Virus record (IMG/VR): IMGVR_UViG_3300036832_001166
Coordinates: 1 to 64,000 of that record
Strand: one strand, 5' to 3'
DNA length: 64,000 nt
Origin: a virus
Shown here: piece after piece, positions 28,374-35,068 of the stretch
How positions within the stretch are numbered: the stretch's first letter is position 1
Layout of the letters: each line of letters begins with the position of its first letter
The notes under the pieces: generated by a model
Seen by the model: the letters and a program-made list of their open reading frames with translations, nothing else
Databases searched by the model: none
What the model was told of the DNA's origin: nothing
Made by a program: the position numbers and the translations under genes

Positions 28374-28393
28374 CGCTCATCGTGTGCTATCCT
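28372..28393 (+). promoter_or_regulatory. Operator-promoter with leader hairpin
   Basis: AGCGCTCATCGTGTGCT ends in -10 TATCCT. The leader forms GTGGGCCC/GGGCTCAC around GGAGA at 28398-28418, then ACGACCGAGGAG. Confidence 0.72.
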
Positions 28394-28432
28394 GTAGGTG
28401 GGCCCGGAGAGGGCTCACGACCGAGGAGACCG

Positions 28433-28639
28433 ATGAGACAGGAAGCGACACAGCCGCAGCGAGAGTTCATGGAGCGCCTCGCGCTGGAGCACGGGCGCGT
28501 GAACATCCGCGACGGGTTCGCCGACGGCCACATCGTGATGAGCGTCGAGTCCGGCGCCGCCTGGATCGTCCCCCAGTACGGGACGCCACGAGCGACCCTG
28601 AACCATTCGGTGCGCTGGAGCGAGGCCTACGATGCCTAA
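28433..28639 (+). CDS. Small hypothetical protein
   Basis: A 68-residue protein, QREFMERLALEHGRVNIRDG then HIVMSVESGAAWIVPQYG. Start fixed by the GACCGAGGAGACC module. It heads a three- or four-gene operon. Confidence 0.6.
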   Translation: MRQEATQPQREFMERLALEHGRVNIRDGFADGHIVMSVESGAAWIVPQYGTPRATLNHSVRWSEAYDA

Positions 28640-28916
28640 GCCCAGCACCGGCAAGTACGACTGGTGGCCGGTCGGACCGCGGCAGTTCATGGACCGGCGA
28701 ATGGCGCTCAAGCGCGACGTCGGCATCGTCCGCTACGCGGTCCGCGCCTATCGCGGCGTGATCGTGCGTCGCGGCGCCGACGGCAAGGCCGAGTACGACA
28801 AATGTCCGCACGCCCATCAGAAGCAGGGCGCGGCACGGAAGTGCGCCGAGAAGGAAGCGCGGCGCCGTAACCGAGAGGCCAGGAAGGCCACATCACCGAC
28901 CGAGGAGAAGCCATGA
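28632..28916 (+). CDS. Basic hypothetical protein
   Basis: A 94-residue protein with a beta part (GIVRYAVRAYRGVIVRRG) and a Cys/His/basic end (CPHAHQKQGAARKC, EARRRNREARK). It overlaps both neighbours. The next gene's GACCGAGGAGAAG lies inside its 3' end. Confidence 0.58.
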   Translation: MPKPSTGKYDWWPVGPRQFMDRRMALKRDVGIVRYAVRAYRGVIVRRGADGKAEYDKCPHAHQKQGAARKCAEKEARRRNREARKATSPTEEKP

Positions 28917-29707
28917 ACTTAGGCTTTGGATACAGCCGAGGTGTCCCGGAGGACATCACCACAGCATGGGGCGCGCGACTGATCGCCCCGAACGATCTCC
29001 TGCACGACCGCCAGGACTTGAAGGCCGAGTCTGATGAGGCCAAGCAGGAGCTGATCGCCTGGCTCAACGGCGAGCCGAGCGGCCAGGGCGCGATCAGCAG
29101 GGCGCTCAAGGCGCTGAGCGAGCAGGCCTCTGAGCTGCGCTACCGCGAGGGTGAGTTCACCGTCTACGAGGACGAGGACGGCATCGTCGTCGGCAACACC
29201 CAGCAGAGCGGCGGGTACGTCTACGTCGCCGGTTGGTTGAAGCCTGACCGGCTGTCGGCCGAGGCGCGCGAGCGGCTGACCGAGATCCGCCGGATGACCG
29301 AGATCGGACGTACGCACGAGGATCTCAAGCAGGGGTGGTACGAGCTGATCCGCGGCGCCATCCCGGCGGAGCGCTGGGAGAAGGCGTACGGCTGGACGGC
29401 CGAGCAGGCCGCCAGCATGGACAACAGCAGCACCGAGGTGCGGCTCTTCCACGTCGCCACCGACGGTACGCGCCGGGAGATCGGCGAGAACGTTGACGTC
29501 GGCTACGAGTTCGGCTACGGCGGCACCGGCCCGCACGTCAGCGCGGCCGCGATCGTCCGTGACGTTGCAGGCGAGGGGTCCGACGCGGCGCGTCTGCGCG
29601 AGCTGGTGCCCGAGGTGTTCGGTCGTGACGCCGGGCACGACGACGAGCGCGTCGTGATCCGGGCCGCCGACGTCGCCGCCCGGCTGCGCGAGGCAGCGGC
29701 GGCGTGA
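28913..29707 (+). CDS. Hypothetical protein of 264 residues
   Basis: MNLGFGYSRGVPEDITTAWG onward; a helical charged region (about 30-75), a beta region (EDGIVVGNTQQSGGYVYVAG) and a C-terminal DVGYEFGYGGTGPH segment. No family recognised. Coupled to the upstream gene by ATGA and to the next by GTGA. Confidence 0.62.
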   Translation: MNLGFGYSRGVPEDITTAWGARLIAPNDLLHDRQDLKAESDEAKQELIAWLNGEPSGQGAISRALKALSEQASELRYREGEFTVYEDEDGIVVGNTQQSGGYVYVAGWLKPDRLSAEARERLTEIRRMTEIGRTHEDLKQGWYELIRGAIPAERWEKAYGWTAEQAASMDNSSTEVRLFHVATDGTRREIGENVDVGYEFGYGGTGPHVSAAAIVRDVAGEGSDAARLRELVPEVFGRDAGHDDERVVIRAADVAARLREAAAA

Positions 29708-29907
29708 CGTGTAGGTGCGGACGCCGTGACGCATGGCGCGTCACGGCGTACCGCTGCAACTACTCGGCGTTCAACGGCTACCACTACACGCCGAGCGACT
29801 ACAGCGAAGTGACGTGCAGCGAGGACGCCGGGGGCTGCGGCAGGCGGTGGCGCACCAAGGCGCGCTACGTCGAAGAGCTGCCACGGATGGCGCGTAGCTC
29901 ACGTTAG
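29704..29907 (+). CDS. Cys-rich zinc mini-protein
   Basis: A 67-residue protein with CRCGRRD, YRCNYSAFNGYHYTPS and CSEDAGGCGRRW, at least six Cys. GTG overlaps the preceding stop. Probably a zinc-binding beta protein. Confidence 0.55.
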   Translation: MTCRCGRRDAWRVTAYRCNYSAFNGYHYTPSDYSEVTCSEDAGGCGRRWRTKARYVEELPRMARSSR

Positions 29908-29931
29908 ACGTTAGGGGACGCTACACTGGGT

Positions 29932-29956
29932 CGGCGTACCCGACCCGAGGAGGACA
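29932..29956 (+). promoter_or_regulatory. Promoter -10 with immediate 5' hairpin
   Basis: TACACT is followed at once by GGGTCGG-CGTAC-CCGACCC, then GAGGAGG and the ATG at 29960. The palindrome operator is absent here, so this is a related but unlinked promoter. Confidence 0.55.
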
Positions 29957-29959
29957 AGA

Positions 29960-30460
29960 ATGCCCAGTGCGATGCAGGACGCGCCCGCCCAGAACGGCAG
30001 CGCGCCCCAGGTCCCGCACGCTGCCGAGATCGTCCAGCAGCTCCGCGCCCTGATCGACGAGCGACGCATCCGGCTCGCCGAGCTGGACCAGGAGCGCGAC
30101 CGGATCAACGCTGAGGTGAAGGCCTACGAGCAGGCGATCAAGCCGCTGACCGGAGAGCAGCCACGCAAGCGCGGCCGAGCCAAGGCCCAGCAGTCCGGGA
30201 ACCTGACGAGGGTCGGCACCGATCGCCTGGAGGAGCTGAAGAACTTCCTCCGCGCCTACGGTGCCGATCACGACGAGTTTCGGCAGGTCGACATCCGCGC
30301 CGCGATGGGTCAATGGGCGGACGGCGCCAAGATCAGCTCCGGCGCGAGCGCCTCGGCGTTTGAGACGCTGCGTCAGGAGCCGCACAACTTCTTGCGCATC
30401 GGCCGGGTGGACGGCAATTCGAAGTACTACCGGCTGACCCGTGAAGCGCTGCGGTCATGA
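29960..30460 (+). CDS. Coiled coil plus C-terminal winged-helix-like protein
   Basis: A 166-residue protein: coiled coil at about 22-62 (AEIVQQLRALIDERRIRLAE), a basic linker (RKRGRAKAQQ) and a C-terminal domain (RLEELKNFLRAYG, FRQVDIRAAMGQW, NSKYYRLTREALRS) like a winged helix. A DNA-binding dimer is plausible. Start after CCGAGGAGGACAAG. Coupled to the next gene. Confidence 0.62.
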   Translation: MPSAMQDAPAQNGSAPQVPHAAEIVQQLRALIDERRIRLAELDQERDRINAEVKAYEQAIKPLTGEQPRKRGRAKAQQSGNLTRVGTDRLEELKNFLRAYGADHDEFRQVDIRAAMGQWADGAKISSGASASAFETLRQEPHNFLRIGRVDGNSKYYRLTREALRS

Positions 30461-30939
30461 GCGCGTCGCGCAACGGCCGGGTCGACATGACCCTGCTGGG
30501 GATCTCCGACGCGGACATCCTCGGCATCCTTGATGACCTGAGCGACGAGAACGGCTGGGCGACGACGATGGCGGTCCGCGTTCAGCTTGGCGAGGACCCG
30601 TGGGTCCCGTCCACGGGCGAGCATCGCTCCGGCGTCGGCATTCGACTGGCATGGCTGCGGCGCTACGGCTGGCTGGAGAAGGGTCAGCGCGAGAAGATCG
30701 ACTCCGACGACGAGCGCGGCTGGCGCTGGTCGCAATCCTGGCGGCTCACCGCGATGGGGCAGGCGCTGCTTGACCACCCGGAGCTGAACCGGACTGTCGA
30801 GAAGGCGCTGGCCGGACTGAACCCCGCGCAGCGGCTGCGGATGGTCCGGGAGCTGGGGGAGTCGGGGTTCGGTGCAGCGCCCGAGATCCAGTCGGCGCTA
30901 CGTCGGCAGTGGCGACGCTCAATGCGCCTGCGCGCATGA
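30457..30939 (+). CDS. Winged-helix-like protein
   Basis: A 160-residue protein with ADILGILDDLSDENGWATTM, SGVGIRLAWLRRYGWLEKGQ and SWRLTAMGQALLDH, a helix-helix-wing pattern similar to small phage transcription factors. A helical end follows. ATGA overlap upstream suggests it works with the coiled-coil protein. Confidence 0.62.
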   Translation: MSASRNGRVDMTLLGISDADILGILDDLSDENGWATTMAVRVQLGEDPWVPSTGEHRSGVGIRLAWLRRYGWLEKGQREKIDSDDERGWRWSQSWRLTAMGQALLDHPELNRTVEKALAGLNPAQRLRMVRELGESGFGAAPEIQSALRRQWRRSMRLRA

Positions 30940-31133
30940 CCAACGCCTGCTACTGCCTGTGCGGGATCAACCACCCGTCAGTCCCCGGCCTGTGCGGCGC
31001 GGTCGCCGAGACGAAGGTGTACTTCTGGGTCGGCGAGGAGCCCGAGCGCGAGCGGGTCGCCATACCGATGTGCTCGCGCTGCGCGGCCGCGACGCTGGCG
31101 CACAGCCCGGGAGCGTCGACGACATCGTCATGA
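30936..31133 (+). CDS. Cys-rich mini-protein
   Basis: A 65-residue protein with CYCLCGINHP at the start and MCSRCAAATL later: a likely zinc knuckle. ATG overlaps the previous stop. Confidence 0.58.
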   Translation: MTNACYCLCGINHPSVPGLCGAVAETKVYFWVGEEPERERVAIPMCSRCAAATLAHSPGASTTSS

Positions 31134-31154
31134 GGCTGGGGGCTGACACGGCCG

Positions 31155-31160
31155 TACGCT
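31155..31160 (+). promoter_or_regulatory. -10 box of a leaderless promoter
   Basis: TACGCT ends 6 nt before the GTG at 31167; no ribosome site. Confidence 0.52.
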
Positions 31161-31166
31161 TCCCAT

Positions 31167-32975
31167 GTGTCGGTCTCCGCACCCCCGCCTGCCGCTCCAG
31201 CCGCGCCTCCGCCCGGCGGCGGCACCGGTACGTGGAGCGCGCAGCTTCACCCGCGCGGCCGCGGCGGGAAGTGGATCGTCTCGCACGGCGCCGGGTACGG
31301 GCCCGCCGGGGCTGACCAGACCACCCAGCAGCTCCAGCAGCGCCTGAAGCAGCTCGGCTTCAATGTGCCCGCTGACGGCAAGTACGGGCCGCTGACCCAG
31401 CAGGCCGTCAAGGCGTTCCAGAACCGGTACGGGCTGACTCCCAGCGGCAGCGTCGACGCCGCGACGATGGAGGTCTTGCAGAACCCGCCCAGCCAGACGC
31501 TCAAGCAGGTGCAGACGGGCATGGCGGCCACCAAGAAGGCGGCGTCTACGGCCGCTCGCAAGACCGCCACCGCCAAGGCCAGGGCCAAGTCGAGCCAGCG
31601 TACGGCCAGGATCCGCGCGGGCTCAGGCAGCCCTACGCGGGCTCTGAACAGCACCGTGCAGGGGCCCGGCCATCTCGGCCAGGGCAACCTGCAGCAGGGC
31701 GCGGGCCTGACCGGCACCGCCAGCCCCGCGGTCTCCAACCTGCAGGCGACGCTCACCGCCGCCGGATACAAAGTCAACAAGGACGGGCGCTTCGGCCCGC
31801 AGACGGAGGCAGCCGTGAGACAGCTTCAGCAGGCGCACGGGCTCGCCGTTGACGGCGTCGTCGGACCCGAGACGAAGGGCCTGCTGATCGGGCTGGCGGC
31901 AAGCACCGCCAAGACGACGACGAGAGCCAAGCGCTCCGCCCGGATCACGAGCAAGTCGATCCCCGGGCAGCCCGCCGTCCTGCGCACCGCGGCGGGGACG
32001 CCACGTCACGGCAGCCGCAGCGCCGGGAGCCGCATGAAGCTGACGCCGCCGAAGAAGGGCCCGGGGATCCTGAAGTACTCGGCGGAGGTGCCGACTGAGC
32101 AGCCCGGGCTGGAGGAGACGACGGTCGCGTTCGGCTACGGCGGTCAGCCGTCGATGTCGATCAAGGATGCTCGCGATCAGGAGCCTGCCTACGACCAGCC
32201 GGTGTGGACCCGAACCAGCGTTCAGACTGACATCCCGGACCTGACCATCCAAGACGGCCGCGAGCCCTCCCCGCCGACACCGAAGCAGGGCGAGATCCTC
32301 GTCGACGGCCGCGAGCCGTCACCGCCGACGCTGCCCGGCCAGATGCTCGTCGACGGCCGCGAGCCCCCGCCGCCGCAGCCGACCGGCGACCTGACGATCC
32401 CGGACGGGCGCGTTCACGTCCAGACGATGACCCGGCTCGCCGAGGCCGTGCTGGCGCGCAGGGCCGCCAAGACCGGCGACGAGTTCGTGCGCGCCCGGGC
32501 TCGCGAGCGCGTGCTCCGCCAGCAGCTCGCCGAAGCCGGGCTGTACAAGGAGGCGCTTCACCCACGCGGCCGCGGCGGGAAGTGGATGCAGGCGCAGCGT
32601 GACCGGGTCGCGCCGTACTTCGATCTGACCAAGCCGCACGAGATGGTGCCCGTGGACGCGCTGCGGCCGACCAAGGAGGACCCGGAGTCGAGCTACCGCA
32701 ACGCCGCGAAGCGGATGGACGACGCGGCGCGAGGCGGGCTGGCGAAACGCAAGCCGGTGACCGCTCAGCGCGGCGCTGGCGGCAGGCTGCTGCTCGTCGA
32801 CGGTCACGCAACCGTGGAGGCACTCAAGCGCAAGGGCATCACGCACGTTCCGGCCGAGATCCGGCCGCGCGCCACGCCGCTGAACCCGAAGACCACGCAC
32901 GAGGCGATCCGCGAGCAGGAGCGGCTGGAGCGGGCCGCGATCGAACAAGAGAGCAAGCGAAGGAGAGCACGATGA
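31167..32975 (+). CDS. Polyvalent protein: two PG-binding domains plus ParB-like domain
   Basis: A 602-residue protein. LHPRGRGGKW occurs twice (27-36 and 464-473). Residues about 52-104 and 187-240 are peptidoglycan-binding type 1 repeats (RLKQLGFNVPADGKYGPLTQ; TLTAAGYKVNKDGRFGPQTE). Residues 358-415 hold short DGREP repeats. Residues 437-453 (EFVRARARERVLRQQL) recur in the next gene. Residues about 482-568 match a ParB/sulfiredoxin-type domain (VPVDALRPTK, KRKPVTAQ, LLLVDGHATVEALKRKG). The wall-binding part suggests delivery to the cell wall; the ParB-like part suggests a DNA-active effector. GTG start is leaderless. Confidence 0.8.
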   Translation: MSVSAPPPAAPAAPPPGGGTGTWSAQLHPRGRGGKWIVSHGAGYGPAGADQTTQQLQQRLKQLGFNVPADGKYGPLTQQAVKAFQNRYGLTPSGSVDAATMEVLQNPPSQTLKQVQTGMAATKKAASTAARKTATAKARAKSSQRTARIRAGSGSPTRALNSTVQGPGHLGQGNLQQGAGLTGTASPAVSNLQATLTAAGYKVNKDGRFGPQTEAAVRQLQQAHGLAVDGVVGPETKGLLIGLAASTAKTTTRAKRSARITSKSIPGQPAVLRTAAGTPRHGSRSAGSRMKLTPPKKGPGILKYSAEVPTEQPGLEETTVAFGYGGQPSMSIKDARDQEPAYDQPVWTRTSVQTDIPDLTIQDGREPSPPTPKQGEILVDGREPSPPTLPGQMLVDGREPPPPQPTGDLTIPDGRVHVQTMTRLAEAVLARRAAKTGDEFVRARARERVLRQQLAEAGLYKEALHPRGRGGKWMQAQRDRVAPYFDLTKPHEMVPVDALRPTKEDPESSYRNAAKRMDDAARGGLAKRKPVTAQRGAGGRLLLVDGHATVEALKRKGITHVPAEIRPRATPLNPKTTHEAIREQERLERAAIEQESKRRRAR

Positions 32976-33307
32976 CCCTGCTTGAAGACCGATTGCAGGA
33001 GGCCGTTGACGCGCGCAAGGCGGCGGCCAGCTCGACCGAGTTCGTGCGCGCCCGCGCTCGCGAGACGTACTTCCGCCGCCAGCTTGAGGAGAAGCAGTTC
33101 ACCGCCGCGCGCCGCGAGACGCTCGCCAAGAAGGGGAAGGCGATGCCGCACGGCGGCTTCCCGATCGAGAACGGCGCGGATCTCTCCAACGCGATCCAGG
33201 CGCTCGGCCGCGCGAAGAACCCCGAGGCGGCGAAGGCGCACATCATCAAGCGTGCGAAGGCGCTCGGACTGACCAGCAAGCTGCCGGACTCCTGGAACGT
33301 GAGCTGA
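32972..33307 (+). CDS. Small protein with a virion-associated KAxxHIIKRA-type domain
   Basis: A 111-residue protein. Residues 22-39 (TEFVRARARETYFRRQL) repeat a segment of the preceding protein. Residues about 62-108 (GGFPIENGADLSNAIQALGR, AKAHIIKRAKALGLTS, LPDSW) match a short domain common in actinophage structural or morphogenetic proteins (DUF6582-like). GAAGGAGAGCACG precedes the ATG. Confidence 0.68.
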   Translation: MTLLEDRLQEAVDARKAAASSTEFVRARARETYFRRQLEEKQFTAARRETLAKKGKAMPHGGFPIENGADLSNAIQALGRAKNPEAAKAHIIKRAKALGLTSKLPDSWNVS

Positions 33308-33810
33308 TGCCGTACGCCTGCCGCGGCAACGACGTCATCCGCTCCGACACCGGCGCGGTGGTCAAGCATCACTCAACGCACGCGAAGGCGCTCGCGCACC
33401 TGCGCGCGCTAAAGGCCAACGTCGAGAGTCAGGAGGCCGAGTGGCGCTGGCTGGATGAGCACGCCGAGGAGTGGCTGCCGACCGACGAGCAGCTCGCGCT
33501 GGAGGAGTCCGAGAAGACGGCCGGGTACTCGGTGACCAAGTCGCCGTTCTCGGCGAGCACCACGAGCAACTGGATCGCTCGGCTCGGGGGGCTCCCGGCC
33601 TACATCCAGAACGTGGCCAAGGGGATCATGAAGCGGGGCAAGACCGAGTCGCAGGCGATCCAGATGGCCATCGGCGTGATCAAGAACTGGGCCAGCGGGC
33701 GCGGCAAGGTCAGTGCTGAGGTGCGCGCGGCGGCAGCGAAGGCGCTCGCCGCCTGGGAGGCCCTGAAGGCCAAGAACGCGGCCAAGAAGGGCGCCAAGAA
33801 GGCCGCATAA
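33307..33810 (+). CDS. Lys/Ala-rich protein with a phage virion-type helical domain
   Basis: A 167-residue protein. The N-terminus has DVIRSDTGAVVKHHSTHAKA, and residues about 92-145 (IARLGGLPAYIQNVAKGIMK, QAIQMAIGVIKNWASGRG) form a domain often seen in phage minor virion or scaffolding proteins. The Lys-rich tail could contact nucleic acid. It closes the operon begun at 31167. Confidence 0.65.
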   Translation: MPYACRGNDVIRSDTGAVVKHHSTHAKALAHLRALKANVESQEAEWRWLDEHAEEWLPTDEQLALEESEKTAGYSVTKSPFSASTTSNWIARLGGLPAYIQNVAKGIMKRGKTESQAIQMAIGVIKNWASGRGKVSAEVRAAAAKALAAWEALKAKNAAKKGAKKAA

Positions 33811-33831
33811 GCGCACGACGTGTGCTATAGT
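33810..33831 (+). promoter_or_regulatory. Operator-promoter driving a noncoding stretch
   Basis: AGCGCACGACGTGTGCT ends in -10 TATAGT. No gene follows for 259 bases; instead a highly paired segment leads to a second operator-promoter. Confidence 0.7.
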
Positions 33832-34016
33832 CGTAGACGTCAGGTGAGGAGTTTCTCCCTGATTGGCGCGAGTCGCCGGTGGGCCCCAGAGGCTTCGACC
33901 CCAGGCATGGGCGAGCAGGCCCGGCGCCAGACTCGCAGCCCCAACGGGTGGCTGACAGCAAGCCCGCTCTGACCCCTGGTCCGACCGACTTACCAGGCTG
34001 AGAGATGAGCGGGCTT
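33832..34016 (+). ncRNA. Structured noncoding RNA candidate
   Basis: After the promoter at 33810 there is no credible frame but three paired regions: TCAG/CTGA with GGAG/CTCC (about 33840-33863); GCGAGTC/GACTCGC (33868-33874 with 33930-33936) enclosing GGGCC/GGCCC (33881-33885 with 33918-33922); and AAGCCCGCTC/GAGCGGGCTT (33960-33969 with 34007-34016) enclosing CCTGGT/ACCAGG. The loop of the last reads CCGACCGACTT, the same as the CCGACCGA of the shared initiation module. The final stem may also stop transcription. Confidence 0.55.
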
Positions 34017-34026
34017 CGGGCTATCT

Positions 34027-34048
34027 AGCGCACGTTGTGTGCTAGAAT
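34027..34048 (+). promoter_or_regulatory. Operator-promoter with leader hairpin
   Basis: AGCGCACGTTGTGTGCT ends in -10 TAGAAT. The leader forms CGGCC-ACGA-GGCCG at 34056-34069, then CCCGACCGAGGA before the ATG at 34091. Confidence 0.7.
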
Positions 34049-34090
34049 GGAGGTGCGGCCACGAGGCCGTGATCCCCGACCGAGGACACG

Positions 34091-34252
34091 ATGACCACCG
34101 AGAAGACGTTCACTATCACCTGCCAGCACGGCAAGTTCGCCAGTCGCTGGGTTGTGAAGGCGTACTGGCTCGGCGCGGAGCGTGTCGTGTACGAGAGCCC
34201 CAGCGTCTACGCCTGCTGCCGCTGGGTCGCCAAGCAGAAAGAGGAGGAATGA
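34091..34252 (+). CDS. Small hypothetical protein
   Basis: A 53-residue protein, KTFTITCQHGKFASRW then VVYESPSVYACCRWVAKQK. Cys/His content suggests a small metal or disulfide fold. The operator-promoter and GACCGAGGA module fix the start. Confidence 0.6.
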   Translation: MTTEKTFTITCQHGKFASRWVVKAYWLGAERVVYESPSVYACCRWVAKQKEEE

Positions 34253-34461
34253 TGAGCTACGCCCCCGAGTTCGTCGCTGACGCCAGCGGCACGTGGGCCG
34301 GTAACGCGCTGCGGTTCGCCACCATGCTGGAGGCCGAGCAGTATGCCTTCGACCTGTCGATGCGCTGGACGCTAGTGCGCGATACGCGCGTCGTCGAATC
34401 CGACGATCCCGTCAACTACGCCATCGTCGACGGCGTGCTCAACAGGATCGAGGCAGGCTGA
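34252..34461 (+). CDS. Small hypothetical protein
   Basis: A 69-residue protein, MSYAPEFVADASGTWAG onward, alpha/beta. ATG 34252 is favoured over 34249 because GAGGAGG then sits at a better distance. Coupled on both sides. Confidence 0.57.
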   Translation: MSYAPEFVADASGTWAGNALRFATMLEAEQYAFDLSMRWTLVRDTRVVESDDPVNYAIVDGVLNRIEAG

Positions 34462-34808
34462 TGGGCTTTCTAACTCGCGCGCTCGTGCCGCGAAGTGTCC
34501 GACGCGCGGCACATCCTGTGCGGACCGCGAAGCGCGCCGCCACGCCTAAGACGATCAAGAAGGCGCGCCGCGCCCTCAGCCCGATCGACAACGCGATGTA
34601 CGACGTCGAGCGCAAGCTGAACACGAAGTCGCCCAAGCAGAAGCGGCAGGCGACACGCCCGAGCCGCAAGCATGGCGGGGCCTACATAGGCGCGTGGGTC
34701 GAGGACCGGGGCACCGGCATGCGCGGGCGAGTGACCGAGCTGCTGGACGACGGCTCCGTGGTGACGATCTGGGAGGACGGCGAGATGAGGACTGCCCGTG
34801 CCGACTAG
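34461..34808 (+). CDS. Basic protein with SH3-like end
   Basis: A 115-residue protein. The first 75 residues are strongly basic (RAAHPVRTAKRAATPKTIKK). The last 40 (GAYIGAWVEDRGTGMRGRVT, VVTIWEDGEMRTARAD) look like a small SH3/KOW-type barrel. Nucleic-acid binding is likely but unproven. Confidence 0.6.
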   Translation: MGFLTRALVPRSVRRAAHPVRTAKRAATPKTIKKARRALSPIDNAMYDVERKLNTKSPKQKRQATRPSRKHGGAYIGAWVEDRGTGMRGRVTELLDDGSVVTIWEDGEMRTARAD

Positions 34809-35004
34809 CGCACAGAACGACCGCTTCGACGCGGCCGTCGACCGGCTTGACGACCGGTTCGTCGCACGCGTGCTCGGGCTCGGCAGCTACGGCGCCGACT
34901 ATGAGGCGATCGTCGTGCGCTTCGACAGCCTCCCGCAGGATCGTGCTGAGCGGATTCTGCGGGCGCTGGAGGGCGAGGCCCGCCGGATCCAGGGCCTGTG
35001 GTAA
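34798..35004 (+). CDS. Small hypothetical protein
   Basis: A 68-residue acidic helical protein, DRFDAAVDRLDDRFVARVLG onward. GTG overlaps the previous gene by 11 bases. Ends at the next operator. Confidence 0.57.
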   Translation: MPTSAQNDRFDAAVDRLDDRFVARVLGLGSYGADYEAIVVRFDSLPQDRAERILRALEGEARRIQGLW

Positions 35005-35024
35005 CGCACGATGTGTGCTACAAT
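35003..35024 (+). promoter_or_regulatory. Operator-promoter with leader hairpin
   Basis: AACGCACGATGTGTGCT ends in -10 TACAAT. The leader forms TGCGGTC-AGGAGA-GACCGCA at 35030-35049, then ACCGACCGAGGAG before the TTG at 35069. Confidence 0.72.
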
Positions 35025-35068
35025 GAGGGTGCGGTCAGGAGAGACCGCAAACCGACCGAGGAGCAGAC

